Shown: in pieces, positions 1-12,784 of the stretch | Numbering within the stretch: the stretch's first letter is position 1 | How the letters are laid out: the number at the start of each line of letters is the position of its first letter | From: Casuarius casuarius | Lineage: Eukaryota > Chordata > Aves > Casuariiformes > Casuariidae | Assembly: GCA_003342895.1 (NCBI GenBank) | Contig: PTFA01000020.1 | Location: 6,899,644 to 6,963,643, forward strand | DNA length: 64,000 bases | Reading direction: 5' to 3' | Program-made: the position numbers and the translations under genes | Notes under the pieces: model-generated | Databases searched by the model: none | Told to the model about the DNA's origin: nothing | What the model saw: the letters and a program-made list of their open reading frames with translations, nothing else

Positions 1-2442
1 TGTCACATCTTAAATAGATCATAAAGACTGGAAAGAGAAGAAGTAGAAGCATTAAGAATTGCTTCAGGGAATCATTCCCTGTATAGGGGGAGGCCTAGAC
101 CAAAATGTAGGTATGTTTATGAAGAAATATAGGTGTTCAAGGATATCAGCAGGGGAGGAAGGAAAAAAAAGTTCAGGAAGGGAAGAGGCACTAAGAGCTG
201 AATCAACACTTAAGTACAGTATCATCTACAATGCTTAACAGGGAGAACTGACAGTAAGGTCTGTATAAAGTGGATGCAACACAGTCACTTCATTAGAATG
301 AGCAAACTCCAGCTTTTATGAGATATTACTAAGAATACGTTAGCCAGACCTTTCTCCTCTTCCCCTTTCTCCACTGACAACTACATTGCACAGCGCAAAA
401 ATATTACTGAGTGGCTGAGTATTCCCAAAGCATCCTGTAATTTTGGGATGGCAGAACACCCCTGTAGCAGGGTACCACTACAACCCTTTCTGGGTAAGAA
501 CAAACAGGAGCATTTAAGGAGCAGGAGGTGATATACTATAAGCAACCGGTACTCTAAGACAGTTGAGCATAGGGAGAAGACAGGATACTCCCAGCTGCTG
601 AATACAGCTAGCTTTCCTCTACATCTGAAGGAACTCATTGATTCAGCACCATTACTCATTTCTTGCATGCTTCATGCCTAAGTATATTCAATAGGACTTT
701 CATACATTACAAAAAAAGAAAAAAAGGAAAGGCAAAAAAAAAGTTCCCCTTTATCTGGTTAATGAATCAAGCTGGTGCCCTTCTTCAGGTTGGGACCTGT
801 GACTTCGTATGTACTTGCTTTGGAAGCTTAGGGATATCAACACAATGGTGTGGGCAAGAGCTGCTACTAATTCAAAGCATATAATGCCATAAAGCAAATG
901 TTACCTCTATGACAGCAATGTTTCTTCATAATTCTGTAAGCAGAGAGGAAGAGGGAATATCCCTGCATATTATAAATAGATTTCTGACTGTGCTTGTTGA
1001 AAGTCTGGCATTCAAAAGGTCCATTCGGTAATTTTCTGGAAAGTTTTGCAATTAATTCTTGTGATCTTAATAATCAGGAACAAGCTTCCTATTGTCCCTC
1101 CACAGAAAGGATTTACAGGGTTGAATTTTCCCATTTGCAACACACATGCAATTCCCTGGGAAGCGAAACAATTACCTGACAGAACAGATGAGATTATATT
1201 AAAAAATAGATGCTGTTGCTGAATCAGAGTAATTTGATGTTAATGTTTTATTTTGATAAGGAGTGCCAGATTGAAAAACCACAGAGACTACACTAAAACC
1301 AAGAGGTTTTCAGTGCTCTGGTAGCTGTAATGGTTTATGGGTGTTAGTAAGGAAAGATTTATTAGGGGATGGGATAGCTGTTATCAGACCAACTGATATA
1401 GTTGGAAAAGACTCTGGGCACATAAAATCCTTTATATGTTATATAAAATGTACATGTTATATAGAAACACTGATGTGTTTGTGTGCAAAGCCCTTCTCTT
1501 CAGGTTTCTGTTCCAGATTTGAAGAAGGGTTTTATATGACTGAAGTATATCTGTCTAATAAAAGGTATTACCTTTCCCTGCAAACACTGTCTCACTTCAA
1601 TACGTTACTATCTTTTTTCGTTAGAAATGAGCTCCTCATATGCTCATAAGCACTATGTGATACATCTCAATTCGTACCTACTAAAGAATAATATATAGAG
1701 CCATTTCAGTTTAAAAACTACTGACAGAAATTACAGACAACAATTCAGGCTTCTGAGGTAAAAACTTTTGTTTATTCACTCAGAATAAACAAAACCAGGA
1801 AGATAACAGTTATTCTACACTGTCCAGTATATGTGCTAACAGATCATAACGCAACATATTCTAACACATACGACGTGGCTATAATCTAAGACTACTACCG
1901 GTATAGTTGCTGAAAAGCACAAAGGAAACTAAAAATGAAAATAAAGACTGTTGTTTCTAAGCCCATTGGATAGTAATACCATCAGGGGAAAAAGTATCTA
2001 AATTTGACTACTCTTTTCCCTGTCTTGCTTTCCAGGCAAATGCTGCCAAATACATAGAGTATGGAGATAAACAGATTGTAGATTAGCACTTCTAGCAGAA
2101 GCTGAGCATCTGCCCTTGAGAATGCAAGGTCATTGCACAGTTTTAGCATCTTCAAAGTTTGGGAGGAGTGTTAAGCTTTCTGACTGCTGCCCACAATGGA
2201 GTCAAAGTTGTAAAGTGGCTGCCATTTGCTATCAGCAGAAAAACTTTCAAGAAATCCATTTACACCTCTGATGTGAAAGACTGACTGAATATATTTCAAT
2301 GATTTTAGTGGAAAGGGAGGAAAAAGATCTCAGCCTGACCTGAAACACTGATATAAAATAGGAGTCTGCACAGTCATATTAGATACCTGAAAATGCACTT
2401 CTCTTTTCAGTAAGGATCATGAAACATGTCTTAAGAGTTTAA
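1..2442. other. Intronic DNA, nothing specific recognised
   Basis: AT-rich unique sequence. Short open frames at 381-668, 663-884 and 1341-1649 have no recognisable protein content. A short repeat of atgttatata occurs twice near 1435-1465. No RNA gene or transposon seen. Confidence 0.6.
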
Positions 2443-2510
2443 GTGCACGTGTGTGTGTGTGTGTGTGTGCGCGTGCGTGTGTGTGTACGCACATGCGTGC
2501 GCACATACAT
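2443..2510. repeat. 68-bp unbroken alternating purine/pyrimidine tract with a (GT)n core
   Basis: Checked base by base: purine and pyrimidine alternate without a break from 2443 to 2510. A (GT)n run covers 2449-2469, followed by gcgtgcgt, more GT, and then acgcacatgcgtgcgcac, which is partly self-complementary to the preceding part. GT/CG alternation of this length is the classical Z-DNA-forming pattern. Confidence 0.9.
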
Positions 2511-5500
2511 TTTAACAGGAATGAGATATTGGGAGATGCATTTAACTCTTATTTTCTTTGTACGACGTTAAGAACACGTTTTCTACACATTTCATCCAAC
2601 GCAGCATTACTTTAGAGTGGATATTAAAAGTTGTTTTCTTGTCCAAGAGAATATGCAGAATCAATACCTGTAATCAGCTGCCAAATTGGTTAGCAAGAGG
2701 AAGTAACATAATGGATTTGAATCTGTGATGGAAAATCATTAAGAAAGAAATTATGCAAATAGTTAGAACAAGGTGGGCACAGATCCAGACGGACACATGG
2801 CAAAAGAGGAGCAAGGATTATTGTAATGAGGCATGAAATACATGTGAACTTTCCTTGGTTTCCTTTACCCACAAATTTCCCAGGCAATTTTTCTTCATTC
2901 TTACAGGTCATCAGTATGACACGTTTGTGGCAATTACCAGAGAAAAAACTCTTAACCAAAGTAGCCTCTGATTTGTCTTAAGTAGTAGGATTAGAAAGAA
3001 AAAAAGTTATTTGTAATCAAGGCAATGAACCAATGCATATTTTCTGAAATCAATTATCTACTCCTGTGCTTAAAGCTAAGGATGCGTTTGAAAGTTTCAT
3101 TGGAGCAGAGCACAAAAGGAGCAAAAGTTTAAGCAGCATTAATTTATACATTGAAAAAAGGTTACTTAAGAGTTAACTGGTCAGCATTTCCATTAGCACT
3201 GGTAGGCTCATGTGTGAGAAAAGTGGCTATGAACTCTGGATAATTTCATCAGAGGGCAAACCTGAATGAGAACTGAAATTCAATCTTCATCTATGTACAC
3301 CAGCATTTCTCAAAATGCTTTTATTTTAAGAGTCACTGGCTATTTGGAAAAGAAAAAACAACCAAAAAAACCTGGATAAAACAACCCACCACAACCAATC
3401 TCTGCAGCTTTTCTGCTTACAGCAGGAGAATTAGACTTTACCTTGAAACGTTTATTACTTCTATTTCTTATGCTGTTTGTTTCCTTGCTTTTTATGAATG
3501 GAAGCATTATTTTTAAATCCATTTTTTCTATTTTATTTTTGACAAATTTGCAAACCACTTTACAGTGCTTTACAGTTCAAAAAGTGAGAATCGTGCCTCC
3601 AGAAAAGTGCTTCTGGGCCTGAATGAGATGTGTTTGTGAGCAATACAGGAAGGCTGGTACTAAATGTCTCACAGAATACAGAGAAACAGATGCCCTCAAA
3701 AATCTGTTACTACTACTAACAAAAAATAAATGAGCTAGCTTGAAGGTAAAAGCTTATACCTCAGCATATTCAAGAATATGACGGAGACTGCGAAGATCAT
3801 GACAGAGAGCACTCAAAGCCAACACTCAATCTATTCAAGCGAAGGAGTACAAGACATTTCCCCCCCTCCGCTCAGACTGACCACAGCTACAGACAACATG
3901 CTGCCTTTGTAAAACATTATTAAATACAATACTACGTCACACACCATCTTGAATAGACTGATCTGAAGCAAAATTGCGTGCATAGTTAAGCTTTCCAGTA
4001 ACCTTAGTTTTAGCCATTATATACAGAATAGCTCATATTGTTGAAACAGGGCCTTCACACACCTGGATAACCAACCAAAAACCTGAGAAAAGAGTTGCCC
4101 TCTCCCTTCTTCCACCCATCTTCACTTACCCTCTTCGGAATGACACAGAACCTCTTGACATATTTCACAGAATAAGCTTAAAACCCCTGTGTTTAACATA
4201 TTTAACTGGTTCTAAACCAGAGGTGTAAAAATTACTAAAAGTCAGGTTCTGCCTGCCCATGTGAATCCTTGTGAACGCACTCTGCGTGCTGAATGGAGTC
4301 ATAACAGAAAGGGGCCACCATCAGGGCTGCATAGGCAACTGTGAATTTTGCATTTCTCAATTTTTGAGTATTACACCATCTTAATGATTTCAAGTCTGTA
4401 ACTGAAACCCTTTGGAAAACATTTCAATGCGGACCAAGCTACTGCAGAACCTATTCAAAACAACCCGTTTCTGGGTCCCTTTGAGAGCTTCTAGTATTTG
4501 TGTAAGCATGGCTATATAAACTATGCTGTCCAGTTGTTCCTACTTAAAGACAACACTGGAGAGGACAGATTTTAAGATGTTGAACTAGCTCTCTTAATTT
4601 CCACACTAACATATAGATTTTTCCCCACTTTCAAACTGCATATCCATGTAAATGACATAAATGTTAGCTTTTATCTGTTGCAATTTCAGAGATTAAGCTA
4701 GAACTGCACTTTCTGATGTCTTCATTATTTCAGTCATTGCCCCATAATGCAACTTCGAGGTCTCTGTGTTGTTCCTCTACTTACAGCACAGAAACTCTTG
4801 ATGCCAGATAATCACTTTTGTCTCATTTGCTTTTCCATTATTTTCAATATTCCTCAAGCTATACAACATAGTTTTTTTTTTTTAAACAATCTCCTATCAC
4901 ACATTCCTCTTTGTCAGCTGAGACTTTGTTGAATCTGAGAAAGCTTATCCAACTGCAGGACTTCGGAATAAAGTATTTTATTTAGTTCCTTATTGTATTG
5001 TTTTATATCAAATGATTGATTTGAATGCTGGGAAGAATAAAGGCTCTGAGAATTGATGCTTTTTAGGATGCTAAATTTACCCATCCTCCTCCTCATAAGT
5101 AATATGAAAATCTGGATAGATAATGAAATGAGCGTAAAGTTAAATTCACACATTTTGTTAAATTCACACTGTAAAACACTAAGGCACTGTACCACAATAC
5201 TAAATTGAAAACAGAATTTTATATAACCCCAATTCAAACATAATCATAAATAAGTATCACAACAATAGCTGCAGCTCCTCCAATTCAGCCAATATTGGAT
5301 TTTAATGACAAAACTGTAAAATCAGAAGTGCTATGTTGAAATGGCTAAGGCTTTCTTAGAGGGGACAAAATAAACCAGGTTCGATATCTCATATGCATAT
5401 GAGGTTATGAATAATACTTTGTGTATCATTCCAGACAATGCACGCCTTTGTTCTCTTGTGATGACAGTGTCCTCTATTATGAGGAGGGAAATTTGTAAAT

Positions 5501-6180
5501 AACTGATAAAGTTAAAAAGCATATAAGCATCAAACAACAGTAGACAACAAAAGGGTATCTTTTTTAGTAATTGCTAACTGCACTTGTTTTCCCCCCACAT
5601 TTTATGCAAATATGAAACCAAGATGGAACCAAAAGGGCTGCAAAAAAGCAGTCAGAATTTGGTTCTCACAACACAACAAATGCTAGAAACAAAAGAAATA
5701 AAGCGCTCTAAACTACTGGCAGTAACACTGCTAGGCTTGTCACATTGAGCATTAAAAATAAAATCAAAAGAAGGAAACAGTTTTCTTCAATAAGTTTGAG
5801 GGGTGGGATTTCAGTACAGTGTTAAGAGCTAACCCAAGAGCAAGAAAAGAGTATTTCAGGAAAGTAAAACTTCATATAAACTTGATTTGCTTGGCTTCCC
5901 AGCAGAGGGCATCTTCCGCCCACTAGAAATTTTCTTCCTTATGCAGCAGTAGTTTTAGAACAAACTAGTGAGAAGCCTGAAGTTTTAAAGTAATTATAAA
6001 AGCTGCTTCTGATTTTGAAGATACTTGAATGGTGTCTGGAATGACGCACAAAATACAAGACAGTCTGAATCAGAGCTGGACATAAGTGCTTCCATGAAAC
6101 ATCCTGAAACCTCAGGGCCTAGACTGACAACTACTGTAACAGTAACTGCCTGAAACTCAGTTAGACGAGAGGCACCTAGC
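2511..6180. other. Intronic DNA, nothing specific recognised
   Basis: AT-rich unique sequence with short homopolymers, for example the T run at about 4870-4882. The open frames at 2690-2959, 3340-3558, 4914-5237 and 5331-5537 look like chance. A donor-like site on the minus strand near 4130 (gtaagtgaag) has no convincing acceptor or protein match. Confidence 0.55.
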
Positions 6181-6320
6181 AGAGCGCTGACGGGCCCCCT
6201 CCGGGGGCAGGGGCAACGCTGCTGCTGGGGGAGCCGGTGCTGGCAACGCTTCCCTTGGGCCACGGCGACTTTCTGCTCCCGCCATGGCCCATCGCGGTCA
6301 CGGAGGCCCATCGCGCATCC
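6181..6320. other. Miniature CpG-dense, GC-rich patch
   Basis: I count 14 CpG dinucleotides in about 140 bases, sharply different from the AT-rich flanks. Inside are a GC hairpin (gccccc-tcc-gggggc, 6194-6208) and a direct repeat of ggcccatcgcg (6286-6296 and 6305-6315). The minus strand, sense for SLC10A7, carries an open frame through it (6344 down to 5994) beginning MAGCCCRYGCAMG and resembling no family I know. It could be a small unmethylated or alternative promoter element, or a GC-rich insertion; the sequence does not decide. Confidence 0.55.
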
Positions 6321-8279
6321 ATACCTGCAGCAGCATCCAGCCATATTCCCTACTCAAACTTGTGATGCTTCCCAGTAACTTTCTACTGTCTCTCTCTTGC
6401 ACAACGCGTTCAAGTCAGACGTTACATCTTCAGTGCATTCAATGACACTGCCCAACCTGCAGCCCCAGCTGTTTCCCTCTCCTTTTGGTCTTTCTGACCG
6501 ACCATCATTCCTGGCTCCAACACTTATTTCTTCTCCTTTATCTCCCACTCCACTGCAAAACTTGAGACTTCCTCATGTGCACACTAATTTTTTGTAACTC
6601 CAGCTCATTAAACCATTGCCTGTGCCTTTTCAAATGTAGTTCTCATGCAGCGTCAGCAGAGAAGAGATCACTGTAATTCTGTATGGCAGTGCAGGAACTG
6701 CGTCTATATGGTTCCTGCCATTAGGTGGGCCTTCCCCAGAGGAGGCATAAAAGGAACTTTTCAGTCATCCACACCTGTGCATTTTTGAGTGGGTTCCCCT
6801 TCTCTTTGCAAAAACTACTTTGCCACAATCCTGTAATTTCTCCTATGCAGCCAGGTTCCCACAGCCTATAGCATGACCCAAGCAGGACTGAGTGGGAAGG
6901 CAGCACAGCTTGTAGGATGAGGGTGTCTGGAGCTGCAAGTGTAGCTCTTTTTCAGTAAATAATTTAGTGTTTAATAAGGGTACAAGAAACCCCAAAAGAT
7001 GTAGGTTAACTGCAACCCTAAGAACACACTATATTTTCAGCATTGTTTTATATGAAGAAAACAAAAATGCAGTAATATTTACACATTTTAGAAAAAGAGT
7101 TAATTTTACATTTAATTTTTAAGTCTGTGTTCCTGCACAAGCAAATTATAACTGACCTAAATTCCTCCTCTATTTGGATCTATTATCTAGAGTAACCTGC
7201 AAATCCTAACTTTAATTAATAGCAAAATACACCAGCCTTAGCACCTCTGTCATCCCAAAACGTTTGGATAATATGCAAGGATGTCACACTAGGTGGTGCT
7301 GTGGGACCTTCTAGGGAAAAGAACTCCTTTCTAAAAGAGAAGTTTTTGCATTGTTAAATTAGCCATATTGTTGATTCCGTATTTTGAAATACATATTAAA
7401 GTGTACCAACCAACCTGCAGTCAAGATAAACCAGTATTACAGAAATAGAAGGAATACACTACAGAAACACTGTATTTTGGCTGACACTTCTTTTTGGAGA
7501 ATTGTCCTCCTTCCGCCGGAATGGTTTCTCATCTCTCCCTCCCAAAACAAGAGAAAGCAGTTTTTATTGTCTACGTGAGTTTTACTTTCAAGTATTCTCC
7601 ACTTAAAACTGAACTGCAAAAGTGATGTCCAAAGTCAGAAATCAGATATATAGCCAGGTCCCTACAAGCCTCCTCTGTTCTTCCTTCTGAGCTGGACAGA
7701 ATGACTCTCTAGCACTCAGTGTTTTATTCCATGAGCGACTAAAAAAAAAAAAATCTTAACAAGATAAGCTTTGAAGTAACTGAACTGTGAATTAACTTTT
7801 CCTGCTGTGATAATCAGTTGTGTGAAAGAAAACAGAAACAAAGGAAAAAACTACAGAAACCCAAAAGAAAAGTTACGATAAACACTGCAGAAATAAGCAA
7901 ATACCAAAACTCTTTCTATTTCTTTCTTTCAGCAGACTTATTTGTAATTGAAAAACTGAAGTAGAGCAGTCTCTGTATAAATACACCACCAATATACAAA
8001 CGAAAGCAAGTTTTGTTCTGTTAACATATTAAAAACACACTGTGTATTTAAACAGTCTCCTTTCTGTCTTTTTTTTCCTTGAAGCCAAGAATCTCAAACG
8101 GAGTTATGTATAAAACACTGTACAAGTCCTCTACAATACATGGAAATAAATAAGCTTCACATAATGGGAAGAAGTGTTGTGTCAATAAAAACCTGGAAGC
8201 ATTCATTTACTAATCAGCATTAGTAAAATGCTTTCTTAGCATTGCCAAGGTCTCTTGGTTACTTGCTATACAGAAATAT

Positions 8280-8303
8280 CACTTCAGCTAAATCACTGAA
8301 GTG
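8280..8303. repeat. Short inverted repeat (8-bp arms)
   Basis: cacttcag at 8280-8287 pairs with ctgaagtg at 8296-8303 across an 8-nt loop. It lies directly beside the stronger hairpin at 8320-8353. Confidence 0.6.
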
Positions 8304-8319
8304 CTTACATAATTAATCT

Positions 8320-8353
8320 CACATTCACCCAAACTGTGGGTTTGGGTGATGTG
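8320..8353. repeat. Strong hairpin: 14-bp stem, one bulged base, 5-nt loop
   Basis: cacattcacccaaac (8320-8334) is complementary to gtttgggtgatgtg (8340-8353) except for one extra t. The loop is tgtgg. No flanking repeat identifies it as a transposon end. Confidence 0.75.
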
Positions 8354-8747
8354 TCCATGAAATAAGATACCATCCCCAAAACCACACCACCAGCATAGTC
8401 AGTCTCTAACTGTTGCTATAAATAGATGAGACAGTTTACATCGGTTTTCTCAGGAAAATCTCTCACCAGTGAAGGTGCTAACTACACTCTGTGAGGTGAG
8501 AAACGCTCTCCAAATCCCCTGGGCCAAGGGATGCTCAGCACCTTTCTGGATCGTTTCCAAGTCTGCTCCAAAGTTAAACTAACAATGATTAGTTTGAGAA
8601 TGAGCCCACCCACATATTTTCTTCACCAAGGGCCCTGAATCGTTTCATTAAAATGTATCATAAAGCTCACTCAATCTGTTTTCCACAGAAAACATTCCCA
8701 GGCAGGATTTCCTTTCAGAATTGGGCATTTCAAAGACCTTAAACCAA

Positions 8748-8778
8748 ACACACACACACACACACACACACACCCCCC
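8748..8778. repeat. (AC)n microsatellite followed by a short C run
   Basis: About 13 AC units at 8748-8773, running into six C bases. The 162-codon minus-strand open frame at 8671-9159 reads straight through it as a CVCVCV repeat, a sign that the frame is not a real gene. Confidence 0.95.
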
Positions 8779-9542
8779 AAACCCCAGCCCCCAATATGGT
8801 AATCTATATTGCTTGTGTTCTGCGCTGCCTGCCTGGCCCCAAGTCATCAATAATGAATAGAAATGTACAGCTACAGCAGTAGCCTGTGTCATGGGCTTGT
8901 CAGGGATTTTTAAAAAGGAACAAAAACACAGGTTTGCCTTTTGATTGTATCTTCTTTTTGCAAACACAGGACAGACAAAACAAATATGATTAACACTTTT
9001 TGTACTAATTGATGGTCTCCTCCACAGTACAGCATAGAAAATTACTTGCTTGTAATGCAACCAGTATTCTAGGAGGCCTGGGAATTCAACAATAATGTTG
9101 ATTTTGAGCACAGGGAGAGGAGATTGTTTCCATTTCTGTTCGTAAGATAATGAACACATACTGAAGAGGACTCAAATACCATGGTTTGCATCGAGGAGGC
9201 AAACAAGAATGGTTTTGCTTTCCCAGAAACCCAGAAGGTTCAGTCCCAAATAAAATTGCTCCTGAAGAAGAAACTTAATGCATGCAAATGCACATACGCA
9301 CAAACACACAGAGAGTCAATGAAAGCAACAGCATTATTAAAAATATATGCAGATCATAATAAATGGAATGAGCTAGACACTGTTTTAAAACAATGTTTTG
9401 GGTTTTTTTTTTTTCGCTATTATTTCTTTTCAGTATTTTCAAATCCATTTCTACAGACACTATGACTGCAGTATTACAAGAGTGATTATCTCACATGTTA
9501 GGAGCAGAGCACAGCAGCTGGTACACTACCGATCCACCCTCC

Positions 9543-9558
9543 GGGGAGGGCGGGGGGG
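9543..9558 (+). other. Potential G-quadruplex motif
   Basis: GGGGAGGGCGGGGGGG gives four G-triplets with one-base loops (GGGG-A-GGG-C-GGG-G-GGG). It lies on the plus strand, so the SLC10A7 transcript carries the C-rich complement. Confidence 0.7.
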
Positions 9559-10959
9559 CAGATAGCAAAATGTCTACAAGACATGCACAAACTAAAATTA
9601 TTGAAAATCCAAATCATCCTTGCTTTCTACATCTGAGTAAATTCCAGCCTAAGTCTTGCACTGTGTTTTCAAAACATTAACTTCAGTAATAACTTCGGCA
9701 TTAGATGAGTAAACATTCACTGCGCTGGAAGATGTGGCTTAAGAACAACAAAGCCTAGAACTAGATGATTTGTGTAATAAATGAAACTATATAAACACAT
9801 GCTTTCAATTGGGCATCAAGAGAAGACATCTCAATCCAGTGCTGCCATGCCACCTTTTCTAAAAGGAAGTATTGAAGCAAAGCAATTGATTTATAAACAA
9901 CTGAGGAAAATCTTCAAAAAGCAGCAATCGGTAATACAATTTAAATAACCCACCCTGTGCTCTGACCTAGTGCTATCTTGTGATAACCATTTTTAATGCT
10001 GAATTGCACATATGTTGCTGAACACTCATGGGTTGAATAGGTTATTAATGACTATGAATAAGGAAAAAAGAATATAAACGATCTTTTTGTGTAAGATAAT
10101 AAAACACCTACCTTGAAAATGAGTACACATTATAGCACACTAAAATGCAAAACACAGAAATGTGACTGCTTAGTTTAGCTAGGTGCAGACAAAAATAATT
10201 TTGTTACGAAAGAACCTTTATTCTGTTTAAAGTCACACAATTGTCTTATAGCAGAAAAGCTGGTTTTCAGTTCTAGCCCCAAATGTATTTGAGCATGACT
10301 AGACCAATTATTATTCATTTCACCAACTCTATACAAGCAGTACAAACTGGGTCTTGCCTCTCTGTGACATGATTTTGCGGTTTCTCATGCACTCAGCCAC
10401 CCCTCTAGTCTACTACTACTGTCCAAACAGGCCCAAGAGTGAGAAATTTCAGTGTTGTTTTGGATACCCCCTCCCAAGTAGACAACCTACTTAAAATACA
10501 GTCTAATGCTCTCAATATGCACTTTTGCAACAAGAACATTATTAATATGCATTGTTAAAATATTGTTAATACGTAGTAGGGTGTGCAAAAGCCCAAGTTC
10601 TTGTTTTCAAAGTCACATAGTCCTTGGAATATCTTGTATTTTTTTAAGCCATCTGCTTCAAAGATGTGCATTTTTTGAAATATTATTCACTGTATATGGA
10701 TGCAAATCTCACTTTCAAGACAATGTGAGTGAAGCATTTGTTAAACACACCCTCTCTCAAGTCACAGATGACCCATTCAGCCAAGCCGTGGCTTACAGCA
10801 GCCTGCCCCTCATCCTAAATCACTCACTCCACCTCCCAAAGAACCTGACAACTGCTTTGAAGCGCACATGAAACTGGTTGAATCTACAGTTCTGTCACAC
10901 CAAAAGGGCTACGGCTATACTGATTTTGAGCTGACAGGTCCCAGGAGAAGCCAGGAGTA

Positions 10960-11215
10960 TGAGCCATCCCCAAAACTCGACTTGGCAAGTCCATGCTGCA
11001 TGGATCCCAAAGCCCACCCGCCCTTGCAAGCAGCACCAGGAGCACCTGCAGGAGAGGCTGCCGGGCTGCCCCATGCTGCCTCGCTGCAGGGGAAGGCGGC
11101 ACACGGGGATGAGGCTGAGCAGGGCAGCAGCCCGGAGGCCCACACACACTGCAGGGAGCGTTTTGTGGAGACCCTCCTGACGCAGGCGCTATGGCACAGC
11201 TTACCTGGGGAGGGT
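10960..11215. other. GC-rich patch in intron
   Basis: A GC-rich island of roughly 250 bases with several CpGs and GCAGG/GCTGC-rich words. It is open in five overlapping frames on both strands (within 10868-11287), as expected from base composition. The peptides resemble no family I know. It could be an old GC-rich repeat or a local composition island. Confidence 0.5.
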
Positions 11216-12750
11216 AATGTCAGCACCCTCTGGGTGCTGCAGCAGGCAAGCTGTAGAAAGCTCAAATCTCAGGCAGAGGCAGTCTAAAGAACTAACTGTA
11301 GTAGTAATAATAATTTTAAAAGGTTGGGTGGGCACAAAACAAAAACTTGCCCTTGCACTTTTTGCACTTCAATTTCCTGCATGGGTTGTGCTGCTCGCCA
11401 CGCAACAAAAGCTTGCCATCAGAAGGAGCCTGCTTTTCCCCTGTCTGATATGAACACCAGTTTTGCATTGAAATCATCTGTCCTGAAATATGGATCTTTG
11501 ATTCAATAACATAATAGAATATTTCCAGAGGAGGAAAATGATTTCTGAAAACAAAACAATGCCAGTCCAGGAGAGACTGCCTAGGCAGGGGAGGATGCGA
11601 GACTGGAAATGAATAAAGAGAAAATACTGCCCTCCCAGCCCCCACAAGATGAGCTTTTTTGATTTGAGCTCCCAAGAGCTCAAACAGCCAGCCAGCATTG
11701 AGAACTTGGAAGGTGTTTCCTCCTTCTAGAAGAGATGAAATAAGGGAGCAATGGAAAGAGGTTATCAAAGAGCTCTACCTTCCCCTTTGCAGGGCATGAG
11801 TCTTCAGCCTTCTCTGTCCTGAAGGACATCTGGGCTCCCTAGATAGCTTCTTACTCCCTCCTCCAGGCTTTGCTCCAGCTCTTCCCAAAGAACCACTGCA
11901 AGGCTGGAAGTTCACAGTATGGCATTTGTATATTTATATTTCTAAAGGCCTAAGTGCTCTGTATCCAGAACAATTCCCTTTTTACAAGTTGAATACATTC
12001 CTTTTATTTCATTAATTATAAGGGATTTCATTTCTAAATGACATGCTACACACCCATTCACAGAACCTCATTAGCTGGAGGGACAACACACATCCCTAAG
12101 GCACTTCATTTTTACTAACTCCTAGGATTTTCTAACTAACAAGAGCATTTGTTTGTGTCTACTTTGGTGGTCAACACTCTTCATAAACTACTTCTTCTGG
12201 TGGGTTGCAGAGAGTACTCGCCGCAGGAGTCACGAAATGAGTAAATCACCTGCTATCTCTATCCCGAACACATGTATTTCTACAAGATTTAATCCATCCT
12301 AAGATTAATAACTGACCTAATTTTCAAACTAGTTCTCAATTGTGCTGTTTGCCTGATTGATATAAAAGAAATCAAGATACGCAACCTAATCAGTGTCATG
12401 CATCACCGTGACCCACCAGCTTTAACCATTTTGAAAAGTCCAAGTCAGTATTATATGGGGGATTAAATAATAGCCACATCTTGGTGTTAAATACAGATTC
12501 TGCTATAATTCTGCAGGCGATACCTTACAAATGAGAAATAATCAGGTCCTGGCTGTCTGGGTCTGAAAAGTATGAGAAAACATTTCATCAGAGAGGGGAT
12601 CCCGACCCAGCATCTTGGTCACCACCAGCTTCTTATTGGCCCTTTTGGTTCTAAGTGTAATTTCAGTGTGAAAAGGAGTCCCTTTCCTAATTTTTTCTGA
12701 AGTTTTGCTGCACACTCTCACAAAGGTGGCAGAGTCAAAAAAAACCCTGC

Positions 12751-12784
12751 ATTGGTTATTTGGTTATTGGTTAATTGGTTATTT
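12751..12784 (+). repeat. Degenerate ATTGGTT tandem repeat
   Basis: Four to five imperfect copies of (a)attggtt: attggtt, tggtt, attggtt, aattggtt. The complement carries repeated CCAAT words; this could be chance. Confidence 0.7.

Noticed and set aside
1401..1425. gttggaaaagactctgggca, recalling a CR1 LINE 3' region
   Set aside because: Only about ten bases agree, with no flanking CR1 sequence and no terminal 8-bp repeats.
8671..9159. 162-codon minus-strand open frame
   Set aside because: It reads through a CA microsatellite as CVCVCV and otherwise looks like translated intron.
10110..10150. 28-bp minus-strand interval between ttttag and gtaggtg
   Set aside because: Encodes nothing resembling SLC10A7; such pairs of short signals are expected by chance.
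10868..11287. 139-codon plus-strand open frame and overlapping minus-strand frames
   Set aside because: Five overlapping frames are open through the same GC-rich patch; no protein family is recognisable.
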